Origin: Dysgonomonas sp. PF1-14
GTDB taxonomy: Bacteria; Bacteroidota; Bacteroidia; Bacteroidales; Dysgonomonadaceae
Assembly: GCF_029892965.1 (NCBI RefSeq)
Contig: NZ_JARXWN010000010.1
Coordinates: forward strand, 1-64,000
Length of the DNA: 64,000 bases
Reading direction: 5' to 3'
Shown: in pieces, positions 16,574 to 26,422 of the stretch
How the letters are laid out: the number at the start of each line of letters is the position of its first letter
Position numbering within the stretch: position 1 is the first letter of the stretch
Made by a program: the position numbers and the translations under genes
Notes under the pieces: generated by a model
Told to the model about the DNA's origin: nothing
What the model saw: only the letters and a program-made list of their open reading frames with translations
The model's database searches: none

Positions 16574-18931
16574 TTATCTACCGAAACGCGACGTATCTAC
16601 TTCTTCTATTTTAGCCTTTTTGTAATTACCGAAGCGGTAAGTAAATGATAGCTTAAGGGCAGGAGTATCCGGGTTAATCCGCATTGTATTGTATTGGTTC
16701 ATATAGTCTATTTTCGTTGTCTGCTTCCCTATCTTAAAGATGTCTTGTCCGCGTAGCATCAGTTCTATCCGGTTATCCTGAGAAGTCCATTTCAGACCCG
16801 TATCCATATTCCATATCTGCCCGATATCATAGATGCCCTGAATGGCTCCGTACATATAGAAGGCCGATACATCGAGCTTTATGTTGGGTTTGGATGATAT
16901 ATTGAATGTGTTGCTCATATTCACCGCGAATGTATTCATGCTTCTATTGAAAGGGGTATCGTAGAAGTCATCCTTCTTCTGTTCCTGCCGCAAAAGATTC
17001 AATGTCACTTTGGTATCCCAGATCTTTTCTATAGCAAACGGCACAATGAAGAACACGCCGTATTGTCTGGCATAATCGAGGTTCACCATTTGGAAGACAT
17101 TCTCCAACCTATCTTGTGACTGATACGGCAACTGTATATATCTGTCCGGAACATGTTCGAAAAATGCTCCCGCCATATACTTCCGTTTCATGATGAATAC
17201 CAACTGGCTTTTATATTTCCTCGAGAACTTCAGTTCGGGATTTCCTTCAGCCAAAGAGTAGGCATTAATCTGGAAACGGTCGGTACTCAATGCCCAATAG
17301 GGTGGATAATCTATATCGGACGAAAACGAGAACTGTAGTATTCTATCCGGACTATGAGTATAGGTCAGGTTGGCATTTACAAAGGGTTGAAAATCATCCC
17401 AGAGTGTTTTTTTATCGCCCATAATATCTATTGTAGCCTTATAGTAGTTGAGCGATACCGAAGCCTGTGTCGATATCTTTGCACCGAAGGTCTTTGTAAA
17501 TCCGGCAAAGACCGAACCACTGTATTCCTTTTGCTTAATGTCATTTACAGAATCTACAGTCATATTCTCCGGCTTTCTGTAATAGTCATATTTATTGTTA
17601 TTACCAGACATGGTATAATTAGCACCATAATTCAAAGTCCATTTTGAAGGCAAAGTCACGCTATGGTTTGCAAACAGTACTGCTTTGTTTATCCGTTGCC
17701 CGGTCTCAGTCTTAAAGGTTCTCTGCAAGATATCTCGGTCTGAATAATCATAATATTTTTCGGTAGCCGGATCGCTGTAGAATGTATAATCTGCACCTAT
17801 ATTCAGTTTCTTATGAGAGTTGTATTCAAGTTTCAGATTGTGTAGATTATCGTCAGATGATTTCTCATTGTACGATCTTATATCACTGTATGGATCACTA
17901 TCCTGCAAAAACACAGTCTTAGATGATGGTGTAGATTCCATGTCTCCAATATTGCCGGTATAGACGAATCGCAATTTATCTTTATTCCTAAATGTATATC
18001 CAAGCCCCAGTCTTACATTCAGATCGCGTGAATCATTCTTCGACCTGTTGTCTTGCGTGATATCATATTTATGCCCATCGAAAAGATGTATGGCAAACAT
18101 ATGGCTGTCTCCCCACCCTTTCGATTTATTTACACCGACTGTAAGGTCTGCATTAAATGATGGCTTGGTATAAATAAGATTAGCCCGCGCACCATATCCG
18201 GCATAGAACGCCTGACGATATTCTACATTGCCTTCTCCCTGCAACACAGGGACACCTTCCGATTGGCTATGGAGGATAACATTAATCGCTGCACCACGTA
18301 TATTATATTGAGGCGGGGCACTATACATCACTTCGATATTAGCGACACGCGCAGAAGGCATTGTTTTGAGCAGGCCGATCAGTTGTTCTTTAGTCATACT
18401 TGTTTGTTGTCCGTTTATCAATATTGTATATTCCGAAGAGCCTACCAATTGAAGATTGTCCTCTGCCCCTATTATTCCGGGAACATTTTGCAATGATTCG
18501 TAAGCATTGGAAACAGCCTTATTCCTTATCAACTGAGGTACATCGTAAATAAGCTTACCGGCATCAGCCTTTACGACAGGGCGTTCACCACTCACAACAA
18601 CTTCTTTCAGATCTTTACTGAGAGACCGCATTACAAAAGGCGGTAGTTCTGTATCTGCACCGATATCAATAGAATGCACATCCGTTTCATAAGCCAGATG
18701 TTGGAGTATTAGTTTATAGCTACCTTTTTCGACTCCATTGAACTCAAATTTACCGGAGGCATCGGATATAACTGTTTTCATCTGAAGCGAATCTTCTACA
18801 TGCTGTAGAATACATGTAACAGCCTCCACTGTCTGGTTAGACTCGTTCATAGCTGTACTCTTCAAAAAATATGTTTGCCCGAAAGAAAACGACGAAAAAC
18901 AAAATAAAGCTGTTAATAATAATATTTTCAT
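16574..18931 (-). CDS. outer-membrane beta-barrel protein (TonB-receptor-like)
   Basis: A 785-residue outer-membrane protein with the same plan as the one at 10558-12888. Residues 1-18 are a signal peptide ending in SFG. Residues 20-105 form a carboxypeptidase-regulatory-like domain (DASGKFEFNGVEKGSYKL). Residues 105-220 are a plug-like region (LKEVVVSGERP, NVPGI, ILINGQQ, ANIEVMYSAPP). The rest is a large barrel ending KLSFTYRFGNYKKAK. Genes of this kind import or sense unknown ligands. It is transcribed toward the two-component genes and is divergent from the gene at 19136. A -7 box on the minus strand lies at 18959-18966. Confidence 0.85.
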   Translation of the reverse strand: MKILLLTALFCFSSFSFGQTYFLKSTAMNESNQTVEAVTCILQHVEDSLQMKTVISDASGKFEFNGVEKGSYKLILQHLAYETDVHSIDIGADTELPPFVMRSLSKDLKEVVVSGERPVVKADAGKLIYDVPQLIRNKAVSNAYESLQNVPGIIGAEDNLQLVGSSEYTILINGQQTSMTKEQLIGLLKTMPSARVANIEVMYSAPPQYNIRGAAINVILHSQSEGVPVLQGEGNVEYRQAFYAGYGARANLIYTKPSFNADLTVGVNKSKGWGDSHMFAIHLFDGHKYDITQDNRSKNDSRDLNVRLGLGYTFRNKDKLRFVYTGNIGDMESTPSSKTVFLQDSDPYSDIRSYNEKSSDDNLHNLKLEYNSHKKLNIGADYTFYSDPATEKYYDYSDRDILQRTFKTETGQRINKAVLFANHSVTLPSKWTLNYGANYTMSGNNNKYDYYRKPENMTVDSVNDIKQKEYSGSVFAGFTKTFGAKISTQASVSLNYYKATIDIMGDKKTLWDDFQPFVNANLTYTHSPDRILQFSFSSDIDYPPYWALSTDRFQINAYSLAEGNPELKFSRKYKSQLVFIMKRKYMAGAFFEHVPDRYIQLPYQSQDRLENVFQMVNLDYARQYGVFFIVPFAIEKIWDTKVTLNLLRQEQKKDDFYDTPFNRSMNTFAVNMSNTFNISSKPNIKLDVSAFYMYGAIQGIYDIGQIWNMDTGLKWTSQDNRIELMLRGQDIFKIGKQTTKIDYMNQYNTMRINPDTPALKLSFTYRFGNYKKAKIEEVDTSRFGR

Positions 18932-18958
18932 AGTTTATTCGTTATATATTTCATCTGA

Positions 18959-18966
18959 CAAATATA
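18959..18966 (-). promoter_or_regulatory. -7 box for the 16574-18931 outer-membrane gene
   Basis: The minus strand reads TATATTTG, matching TAnnTTTG, 28 bases before the start codon. The -33 element is not evident. Confidence 0.45.
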
Positions 18967-19068
18967 TATCTTATGAAGCTCAAACTATACTACCATTATG
19001 CTACATAATGTTACCAAGTGCTAATGTTATGTTATCTGAAAAAATTTCAACATAGAGATATAAATTTA

Positions 19069-19098
19069 TATCTTTGATTCATGAATACATGAATCAAA
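19069..19098 (+). promoter_or_regulatory. -7 box overlapped by a perfect 11-bp palindrome (candidate operator)
   Basis: TATCTTTG at 19069-19076 is a good -7 box for the gene starting at 19136. Its last four bases begin a perfect inverted repeat, TTTGATTCATG (19073-19083) and CATGAATCAAA (19088-19098), separated by four bases. The palindrome therefore covers the -7 box and the expected start site, where a dimeric repressor would block initiation. No regulator gene for it is identified here. Confidence 0.6.
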
Positions 19099-19135
19099 TG
19101 ACAAGAATTAACACACAACTTTTATTTTTTCTTTT

Positions 19136-20212
19136 ATGCAAGATTCTTTTAAAAACAGAATAAATAAGTTCTGGAAATCCTTCTCTGAAGAAGAAGCCCA
19201 AATCAGAGAAATGATGGACAACAAAGTAGAGGGAGAAACACTTATCAGTTTCGTAGACAGCATATTAAAAATTGCATTTCATAAGGCGTATTTCGAGATG
19301 GGCATAAACAAATCGGGTAAATACGAACTGATACTTACTCCGGAAGGCGACCGATCGAAACTAATGCAGTTACACTACTGGCTACAATATGCGCCGGAAC
19401 ATCTTTGGGAAAAATGGAACTTTTACTCCGCCAAACCCGGTATGGCCGGAGATGGATGGGCTATGAGAATGTACGACACCGACCTGTCTGCCGATAACAT
19501 CATTATCTATCCCGAAATAGACGATGACAAGAATAAAGTCAACATAGAAGTGTACTGCCCGAAACTAATAGCATTAGATGAAAGCAAGCGCTATTCAATG
19601 TTCTTTATTTTCCTCGATCAGTATATCGGCGAAATATACACGATGGAGTACATTGGTTACATTGATTTCACAGATACGGAACATAACAAGAGTTCGATCT
19701 CTATTACTAACTTTAAATCTGTAATAGATAAAATAATAGACAATAACAACTGGCAAAGGTTCGAAAATCCCACAGAAAAATACAGTGGTTACAGAATGGA
19801 ACCGAATGAAAATGAAGGATGGAAGCTACGCGAAGACATATTTTCGGGATATACGTCGTGCACACCGTTGTTGAATGACTACTATAATGAGGACAACAGC
19901 CGTCTTGAAGAAGCAAAACAAGACGGATTATTTTATGGGTTCCTGTTTTTTGAGAATGTAAATATCCCCCGCGAGAACATTGTAAATTTCAGAGGAGATA
20001 TAGAAGATAAGATTGTTGCTCAAACAACGCCATATGGGATAGCGAATAGTCTGGGAGGAGCTACAGGATTTCATTTTTCGTATATCGATTTTATAATTTA
20101 CGATTTTGAAGCCTTTCTTGCTATAGCCAAAGCCGTCTTATCGGGGTATGACTTTGAAGAAAAAGGATATTCGGACTTCACAGCACAAGCAGAACCAATA
20201 TTATTCAATTAA
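19136..20212 (+). CDS. protein of unknown function
   Basis: A 358-residue, acidic, soluble-looking protein without a signal peptide or membrane segment. It is rich in Tyr, Asp and Phe. An N-terminal helical segment (FWKSFSEEEAQIREMMD) is followed by alternating strands and helices; I recognise no family motif with confidence. It stands alone, with its own promoter and palindromic candidate operator upstream and a clean terminator at 20217-20252, so it is a monocistronic unit. The general look (cytosolic, aromatic-acidic) recalls proteins found beside toxin or immunity systems, but nothing in the sequence proves this. Confidence 0.75.
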   Translation: MQDSFKNRINKFWKSFSEEEAQIREMMDNKVEGETLISFVDSILKIAFHKAYFEMGINKSGKYELILTPEGDRSKLMQLHYWLQYAPEHLWEKWNFYSAKPGMAGDGWAMRMYDTDLSADNIIIYPEIDDDKNKVNIEVYCPKLIALDESKRYSMFFIFLDQYIGEIYTMEYIGYIDFTDTEHNKSSISITNFKSVIDKIIDNNNWQRFENPTEKYSGYRMEPNENEGWKLREDIFSGYTSCTPLLNDYYNEDNSRLEEAKQDGLFYGFLFFENVNIPRENIVNFRGDIEDKIVAQTTPYGIANSLGGATGFHFSYIDFIIYDFEAFLAIAKAVLSGYDFEEKGYSDFTAQAEPILFN

Positions 20213-20216
20213 CAAT

Positions 20217-20252
20217 ATAATGCACCGGAAATTTGCGGTGCATTATTATTTT
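20217..20252 (+). terminator. factor-independent terminator
   Basis: An 11-bp stem (ATAATGCACCG / CGGTGCATTAT) with an 8-nt loop is followed by TATTTTAA, five bases after the stop of the 19136-20212 gene. Confidence 0.8.
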
Positions 20253-20332
20253 AATATTTATTTATCTATAGATAAAAAGCATAACAAAATCCGTTCTAAG
20301 TTTTTTTATTCTAATTTTTAAAACAAATTCAT

Positions 20333-20340
20333 TACTTTTG
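20333..20340 (+). promoter_or_regulatory. -7 box for topA
   Basis: TACTTTTG matches TAnnTTTG, 87 bases before the topA ATG. A T-rich stretch lies upstream, but no clear -33 TTTG. Confidence 0.45.
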
Positions 20341-20427
20341 CGAGTTGATACAGAGTACAAATATTTAATTGTTGAATCCGGATAACTATTACTTAGTTTT
20401 TCGGCCTTCATAAGAATACCTTAATAT

Positions 20428-22770
20428 ATGCAAAAGAATTTAGTAATTGTAGAGTCCCCTGCTAAAGCCAAAACCATAGAAAAGTTTCTGGGAAAAGATT
20501 TCAAAGTCATGTCCAGCTACGGACATATCAGAGACTTGAAGAAGAAAGATCTGGGTATAGATCTGGAAAATGGCTATACACCTCTATATGAAGTTCCGAG
20601 CGACAAGAAAAAGGTAGTGGACGAGCTTAAAAAAGCTGCTAAAGAAGCTGATATAGTATGGCTCGCTTCCGATGAAGACCGGGAAGGAGAAGCCATTTCG
20701 TGGCATTTGTTCAAAACACTAAAACTTGATGAGAAAAAGACGAAGCGAATTGCGTTTCATGAAATAACAAAAGACGCCATACTCCATGCGATAGAGAATC
20801 CGCGAGCAATAGACGTTAATCTCGTTGATGCCCAGCAGGCTCGCCGTGTTTTAGACCGTATTGTAGGATTCGAGCTATCTCCTGTATTGTGGCGCAAAGT
20901 AAAACCTGCCCTCTCGGCAGGTAGAGTTCAGTCGGTGGCTGTACGCCTTATCGTAGAGCGTGAACGCGAAATACAGGCATTTGAAGCCGAAGCTGCATAC
21001 AGGATCACCGCTATTTTCACAAAAGAAGAAAATGGTGTCACCTCCGAAATAAAAACGGAGTTGAACAAACGACTGAAAACTAAAAAAGAAGCTTTGGCAT
21101 TTCTGGAAGAACTGAAGAAAGCTAACTTCAAAGTAGATGATGTAGAAACCAAGCCTATGAAAAAATCTCCGGCTGCTCCGTTTACCACCTCTACCCTGCA
21201 ACAAGAAGCATCCCGAAAACTGGGATTCCCCGTCTCGATGACAATGATGGTAGCCCAGAAATTGTACGAATCGGGAAAAATCACATATATGCGTACCGAC
21301 TCGGTAAACTTATCCGGATTGGCGATTAATACAACAAAAAACGAAATTGAATCGGCATTTGGGAAACAATACTCAAAGGTCAGACAATTCTCTACCAAGT
21401 CGAAAGGTGCACAGGAAGCACACGAGGCTATCCGTCCTACATATATATCGGAACACAGTGTTTCCGGTACAGCTCAGGAAAAGAAACTGTACGAACTGAT
21501 CTGGAAAAGAACGATCGCTTCGCAGATGGCTGATGCCGAACTGGAAAAAACTACTGTTACAATTGGCATATCAAACAACAAAGACCTGAAATTCACAGCA
21601 GTCGGGGAAGTTATCAAATTCGACGGATTCCTTCATGTATATCTGGAAGGAACAGATGACGAAAATATTGACACCGAAACAAGCCTGCTACCTCCTGTAA
21701 AGCCACAGGAAGTGATGGACATGAAGGAAACTGTAGCCACAGAACGTTTTACCCAACGCCCGAGCCGCTACAGCGAGGCTTCTCTGGTAAGAAAACTGGA
21801 AGAACTGGGAATTGGTCGCCCTTCTACTTATGCTCCTACAATTTCAACGATACAGAACAGAGAATATGTAGAGAAATCAAATATTGAAGGTACAGAACGC
21901 CAATACAATGTACTCACGCTGAAAAAAGATAAGATATCGGATAACGAAAAAACCGAAATAACCGGAGCCGATAAGGGCAAGCTTATCCCTACCGACATAG
22001 GTATGGTTGTGAACGATTTTCTTACCGAATATTTTCCGAACATCCTCGACTACAACTTTACAGCTAATGTGGAAAAAGAATTCGACCTGGTTGCCGAAGG
22101 TGAGGAGAACTGGACGAAGATGATCGACAAATTCTACAAAGTTTTCCATCCGGTTGTAGAATCTGCTACAAATATGCAGACTGACCACAAAGTTGGCGAA
22201 CGCATATTAGGAACAGATCCTAAAACAGGACGTCAGGTATCAGTAAAGATCGGCAGATTTGGGCCAATGGTACAAATCGGTGTACAAGAGGAAGAAGAAA
22301 AACCACAGTTTGCCAGCCTGCAAAAGACACAGTCTATAACCAATATAACACTAGAAGAGGCACTGAAGCTATTTGAACTTCCGCGTACTATAGGCGATTT
22401 TGAAGAAAAAGATGTAACTGTAGGTACAGGTCGTTTTGGTCCATATATCAAACATGACGGAAAGTTTATATCCCTGCCCAAAGGCTATGACCCATATAGT
22501 GTAGATATAGATGCGGCAATTCCACTCATCTTGGATAAAAGGCAAAAGGATGCAGAAAAGATCATTAAAACCTTTACCGAAGATCCCGATTTGCAAATAC
22601 TAAATGGACGCTACGGCCCATATATCGCATACAAAAAGAGCAACTATAAGATTGCAAAAAGTGTGAGCCCCGAAAGTCTGGACTTTGATGCTGCAATGAA
22701 AATAGTGAATGAAACAGAGAGCAAAGCAGAAAGTAAAACCAAAAGCAAAGCAAAAGGTAAAAAGAAATAG
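20428..22770 (+). CDS. topA: DNA topoisomerase I
   Basis: Type IA topoisomerase of 780 residues that relaxes negative supercoils. The TOPRIM domain starts at residue 4 (VIVESPAKAKTIEKFLG), with the acidic DEDREGEA block near residue 88. The active-site Tyr lies in ITYMRTDS near residue 287. The C-terminus has topoisomerase C-terminal repeats (GRFGPMVQ, GRFGPYIKHDG, GRYGPYIAYK) instead of cysteine zinc fingers, followed by a Lys-rich tail (KAKGKKK). The start at 20428 gives the normal N-terminus. The sugar transferase gene follows after 44 bases. Confidence 0.97.
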   Translation: MQKNLVIVESPAKAKTIEKFLGKDFKVMSSYGHIRDLKKKDLGIDLENGYTPLYEVPSDKKKVVDELKKAAKEADIVWLASDEDREGEAISWHLFKTLKLDEKKTKRIAFHEITKDAILHAIENPRAIDVNLVDAQQARRVLDRIVGFELSPVLWRKVKPALSAGRVQSVAVRLIVEREREIQAFEAEAAYRITAIFTKEENGVTSEIKTELNKRLKTKKEALAFLEELKKANFKVDDVETKPMKKSPAAPFTTSTLQQEASRKLGFPVSMTMMVAQKLYESGKITYMRTDSVNLSGLAINTTKNEIESAFGKQYSKVRQFSTKSKGAQEAHEAIRPTYISEHSVSGTAQEKKLYELIWKRTIASQMADAELEKTTVTIGISNNKDLKFTAVGEVIKFDGFLHVYLEGTDDENIDTETSLLPPVKPQEVMDMKETVATERFTQRPSRYSEASLVRKLEELGIGRPSTYAPTISTIQNREYVEKSNIEGTERQYNVLTLKKDKISDNEKTEITGADKGKLIPTDIGMVVNDFLTEYFPNILDYNFTANVEKEFDLVAEGEENWTKMIDKFYKVFHPVVESATNMQTDHKVGERILGTDPKTGRQVSVKIGRFGPMVQIGVQEEEEKPQFASLQKTQSITNITLEEALKLFELPRTIGDFEEKDVTVGTGRFGPYIKHDGKFISLPKGYDPYSVDIDAAIPLILDKRQKDAEKIIKTFTEDPDLQILNGRYGPYIAYKKSNYKIAKSVSPESLDFDAAMKIVNETESKAESKTKSKAKGKKK

Positions 22771-22814
22771 TCAATCTGTATCATAGAGGTATCATTAAAT
22801 AAGTAATCCACTCG

Positions 22815-24194
22815 ATGAATAAATTTATAGAGAGCATATTCGGTTATAAGGGATTCAGGATAATAATACCCTTTTTAGATCTGGCGATCATACTAGGGAC
22901 TAATATCCTGGCCTTTTTCCTGTTTAAAGATGCCTTGGATAACTTTACAATTAATTATCAGGCTTTCTGGTCTATTTATCCTTATATGATTATCAGCTAT
23001 ATTATTCTGAGTCATATATTCGAATTGGATAAACCAAAGGACTTTTCGCTACTGGGTATTGGCTACACAGTTGTGCTTACCATATTTGCCCTTCTATTTA
23101 TAACGATGGGTATAAGTTTCCTGTTCCGAGAATTTGCATACCCCCGTAGTATATTATTAACCAGTTCCGCCCTCCAAATATTACTCATATCACTTTGGCA
23201 CTTTTTTGCCAACCGGATGTATTACAGGGTAAACAAAGGTAAATCGGTTCTGGTTGTCGGTAATGAGAAAGTACAGGCACTGGCCTACAAACTTTTAGAA
23301 TCGAGAGGTATGTGGTCGAGGATAAAACATGTCTGCGCCCCCACTCATCCTGATCTCTATAGCTTCATTGATGAATGTGATGTCACGTTTCTGACTGAAG
23401 ATGTAGAAGAAAATATAAAACAAGATATTATACTGTACTGTGTAGAGAAAAACCGAACAGTACTATACCAGCCTAAAAACTCTGAGATCTTGCAATTCAA
23501 TGCCCACTTTTTGCAAATAGATGATTCTCCGGTACTGGATGTCCGCGATATCGGGCTTTCGGGTAGTAGTGAAACTCTCAAGAGAGTGATAGATGTTATT
23601 CTAGGCTCTATAGCACTTATTATATTCTTCGTTCCGGGTGCATTTATATATCTTGTTCTTAAACTAAGCAGTGGAACGGCATTCTATGTACAGGAACGCA
23701 TTACCAGAGACAATAAGGTGTTTAAAATATATAAATTCAGAACAATGGTAAAAAATGCCGAAGCTATGTCAGGCCCTGTATTAGCCAACGAACTGGATAA
23801 ACGTATAACCAAAATGGGACGTATCCTCAGAGCTACCCGCATGGATGAAGTGCCACAACTATATAATATCCTGATCGGGGATATGAGCATTGTAGGGCCA
23901 CGCCCCGAACGCCCGTTCTTTGTAGAACAGTTTGAGAAAGATATACCCGAATATAATCTCCGTCACAGAGTAAAGGCCGGACTGACAGGTCTGGCTCAGG
24001 TACAAGGAAAATATAATACCTCTGTAATGGATAAACTTAAATACGATCTCTTATATATCAATGGCTATTCGATAGCACTCGATATTAAGCTCATTATGCA
24101 GACATTGAATATCCTCTTACGCAAGAATAGTACAGAAGGAGTGAAAAGTGTAGTAGAGCTTAATGAAGAAATAGAAAGTTTAACAAGACGTTAG
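22815..24194 (+). CDS. polyprenyl-phosphate sugar-1-phosphate transferase (exopolysaccharide/undecaprenyl type)
   Basis: A 459-residue membrane enzyme. About four or five hydrophobic segments occupy residues 15-140, then a Rossmann-like cytosolic part (SVLVVGNEK near 150), then the bacterial sugar-transferase domain from about residue 255. That domain begins KRVIDVILGSIALI and has KFRTMVKNAE, RMDEVPQLYNIL and MSIVGPRPERP. Such enzymes load the first sugar phosphate onto undecaprenyl phosphate to start O-antigen or capsule synthesis. The actual sugar cannot be told. Confidence 0.92.
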   Translation: MNKFIESIFGYKGFRIIIPFLDLAIILGTNILAFFLFKDALDNFTINYQAFWSIYPYMIISYIILSHIFELDKPKDFSLLGIGYTVVLTIFALLFITMGISFLFREFAYPRSILLTSSALQILLISLWHFFANRMYYRVNKGKSVLVVGNEKVQALAYKLLESRGMWSRIKHVCAPTHPDLYSFIDECDVTFLTEDVEENIKQDIILYCVEKNRTVLYQPKNSEILQFNAHFLQIDDSPVLDVRDIGLSGSSETLKRVIDVILGSIALIIFFVPGAFIYLVLKLSSGTAFYVQERITRDNKVFKIYKFRTMVKNAEAMSGPVLANELDKRITKMGRILRATRMDEVPQLYNILIGDMSIVGPRPERPFFVEQFEKDIPEYNLRHRVKAGLTGLAQVQGKYNTSVMDKLKYDLLYINGYSIALDIKLIMQTLNILLRKNSTEGVKSVVELNEEIESLTRR

Positions 24195-24203
24195 AAACAC
24201 AAA

Positions 24204-24752
24204 ATGACCGACTTCCAAACACTTATTATAAACAGAAGAAGTACCCGCAAATTTACAGAGGAACCTTTGACTCCCGAACAGGTAGAAAAAATAATGAAAG
24301 CAGCTCTGATGTCGCCCACATCGAAGAGCTCCAATCCATGGCAATTCCTATTGGTAGAAGATAAGGAAACGCTGGAAAAACTATCGCTCTGCAAAAAGAT
24401 AGGCAGCAAATTAATTGCCGGATGTGCATTAGCTGTTGTAGTACTCGCCGACCCTTTCGTTAGTGATGTGTGGATCGAAGACAGTTCCATTACATCTATT
24501 ATGATGCAGCTACAAGCCGAAGATCTGGGATTGGGTAGTTGCTGGGTGCAAATACGTGAACGCCATACAATGGCCGATACTCCTTCCGATGAGTATATCA
24601 GAGAACTGCTCGATATACCGATGCAATTTCAGGTACTGTCTGTTATTGCTTTCGGGCACAAAGCACAGGAAAGACCTCCCTTCGATGAAGAAAAACTCCA
24701 ATGGGAGAAAATACATATAGGAAAGTTTAATATCAATCAGATAACCGGATAA
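24204..24752 (+). CDS. nitroreductase family protein
   Basis: An FMN-dependent oxidoreductase of 182 residues. It has the family N-terminus NRRSTRKF (residues 10-17), SPTSKSSNPWQFLLV near residues 38-52, and LGSCWVQIRERH near residue 112. These proteins reduce nitro compounds, quinones or related acceptors with NAD(P)H; the natural substrate is unknown. It lies nine bases after the sugar transferase and three bases before the next gene, so it is part of a compact run through kdsC. Confidence 0.9.
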   Translation: MTDFQTLIINRRSTRKFTEEPLTPEQVEKIMKAALMSPTSKSSNPWQFLLVEDKETLEKLSLCKKIGSKLIAGCALAVVVLADPFVSDVWIEDSSITSIMMQLQAEDLGLGSCWVQIRERHTMADTPSDEYIRELLDIPMQFQVLSVIAFGHKAQERPPFDEEKLQWEKIHIGKFNINQITG

Positions 24753-24755
24753 GCT

Positions 24756-25094
24756 ATGAGCTCTTCAACTAATAAATCAGATGACCGCCTATCGTATGGA
24801 ATAATCATCCTCATATTCGGAGTAATATTCCTGCTCGATAAAATAGGTTTCTTAGATAATATCCCATACGGCGATAATATAATGAGTGTAGGTGTGTTCT
24901 CTCTCATTGCAGGAGTAGTTTTCATCGCCACTCAACCCAAGAAAGTTCTGGGTTGGGTACTTCTGGGTGTCGGTGCTTTACTGAATGCTAACCTATTCTT
25001 TGGCTGGATGTCGAACTACTCCAATCTCATAATACCTATCGGGCTTATTATAGCCGGCGTAGCTTTGGTACTGACTGCTAAAAAGAAAAACTGA
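24756..25094 (+). CDS. small membrane protein, LiaF/DUF5668-like
   Basis: A 112-residue protein with about four transmembrane segments (near residues 10-28, 32-50, 55-75 and 80-105) and a short KKKN tail. The repeated pattern GIIILIFGVIFLLDKIGF with later GVGALLNA and GLIIAGVALVL resembles the LiaF transmembrane domain or DUF5668. A role in envelope sensing is possible but not shown. Its TGA overlaps the next ATG (TGATG), implying coupling. Confidence 0.75.
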   Translation: MSSSTNKSDDRLSYGIIILIFGVIFLLDKIGFLDNIPYGDNIMSVGVFSLIAGVVFIATQPKKVLGWVLLGVGALLNANLFFGWMSNYSNLIIPIGLIIAGVALVLTAKKKN

Positions 25095-25861
25095 TGAAAG
25101 TTGTATGCATCGGAGCAGGTAATGTAGCTACTCACCTTGCTACAGCCCTCTATGGCAAATCATTTGACATAATACAGGTATATAGCCGCACGTTAGAGTC
25201 TGCTGCAACGCTGGCTAAAACCGTTCATGCTGTACCTGTCACCGATCTGAAAGACATCATAGATGATGCTGACCTGTATATCTTTGCACTGAAAGACTCC
25301 GTACTGGAAGGAGTTGCTTCGCAAATCCCGAGTAACAGCGGATTGTGGATACATACGGCCGGTAGCATTCCGGCTGATATATTCAATAATTACACAACAC
25401 ACTATGGTGTGCTATACCCTTTCCAAACATTCAGCAAAGACAGAAGCGTGGACTGGAAAAGCATCCCGCTATTTATAGAAGCATCAGAGGCTGGAAGCCT
25501 GTCTATACTCGAAGCGATATCCAAACAGCTTTCGGACAAAATCTTCCATCTATCTTCGGAAGACAGGAAATACCTGCATCTGACAGGAGTATTTGCCTGC
25601 AACTTCACCAATCATATGTACACATTGTCACAGCAGTTCTTGAAAAAGATCGGGTTGCCATTCGATGTAGCGCTTCCCCTGATAGATGAAACTGCCGCCA
25701 AAGTACATACTCTAAGCCCTAAGAAAGCTCAGACTGGGCCTGCTATCCGTTACGATGAAAATGTAATAGACAAACACATCAGCCTGATCGAAGACAATGA
25801 CATAAAGCAGTTGTACAAACAGATCAGTGAAAACATCCATAAAACAAGCAAAGAACAATGA
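25094..25861 (+). CDS. Rossmann-like plus DUF2520 protein
   Basis: A 255-residue NAD(P)-binding protein. The N-terminal Rossmann fold has [16 protein letters not shown] (residues 3-18) and a second strand ending YIFALKDS. The C-terminal half (from about residue 130) is the helical DUF2520 domain with [14 protein letters not shown]. This architecture is related to 6-phosphogluconate and pyrroline-5-carboxylate reductases, but the substrate is unknown. It overlaps the upstream gene by one base and kdsC by four. Confidence 0.85.
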   Translation: MKVVCIGAGNVATHLATALYGKSFDIIQVYSRTLESAATLAKTVHAVPVTDLKDIIDDADLYIFALKDSVLEGVASQIPSNSGLWIHTAGSIPADIFNNYTTHYGVLYPFQTFSKDRSVDWKSIPLFIEASEAGSLSILEAISKQLSDKIFHLSSEDRKYLHLTGVFACNFTNHMYTLSQQFLKKIGLPFDVALPLIDETAAKVHTLSPKKAQTGPAIRYDENVIDKHISLIEDNDIKQLYKQISENIHKTSKEQ

Positions 25862-26379
25862 GCACGATCAATTACGACCTCAGCAAGATAAAAGCATTTA
25901 TATTTGACGTAGACGGAGTTCTCTCTCCCGATTCTATCCCATTATCACCCGAAGGCGAACCAATGCGCATGGTGAATATAAAAGACGGTTATGCCATCAA
26001 TCTGGCAGTAAAGCATGGTTATGGCACAGCAATTATCACCGGAGGCGATACGGAAGCCGTACGGCTACGCTTCTCCCGCTTGGGCATCAAGGATATCTAT
26101 ATGAAGTCAAAGATCAAAATACACGACCTGAACGACTATATGGAGCGTACCGGCTACAAACCGGAAGAGATCATGTATGCAGGAGACGATATACCCGACT
26201 ATCATGTAATGAAAACTGTCGGACTGTCTGTTGCTCCGGCCGATGCTGCTCATGAAATAAAGCACATAGCGCGCTACATTTCACACTGCAAAGGCGGAGA
26301 AGGTGTTGCCCGCGATGTAATAGAACAAGTGCTGAAAGTGCAGGGTGACTGGATGAGCGAAGAGGCTTTTGGATGGTAA
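25858..26379 (+). CDS. kdsC: 3-deoxy-D-manno-octulosonate 8-phosphate phosphatase-like HAD protein
   Basis: A 173-residue HAD-IIIA phosphatase without a cap domain. Motif I is FDVDGVLSP with D17 and D19, motif II is AIITGGD near residue 60, and motif IV is YAGDDIPD near residue 104. The size and the [18 protein letters not shown] segment fit KDO-8-phosphate phosphatase, which releases KDO for lipid A core synthesis. The ATGA overlap with the DUF2520 gene indicates coupling. The end faces the LptF/G gene with only a 43-base gap and no obvious terminator. Confidence 0.88.
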   Translation: MSTINYDLSKIKAFIFDVDGVLSPDSIPLSPEGEPMRMVNIKDGYAINLAVKHGYGTAIITGGDTEAVRLRFSRLGIKDIYMKSKIKIHDLNDYMERTGYKPEEIMYAGDDIPDYHVMKTVGLSVAPADAAHEIKHIARYISHCKGGEGVARDVIEQVLKVQGDWMSEEAFGW

Positions 26380-26422
26380 GAACTTCTATTTTATCTATAA
26401 AGCACCTTAATAATATCTTCTC

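Noticed and set aside
20928-21398. 156-residue minus-strand frame inside topA
   Set aside because: It is antisense to the catalytic core of topA and shows shadow-like composition.
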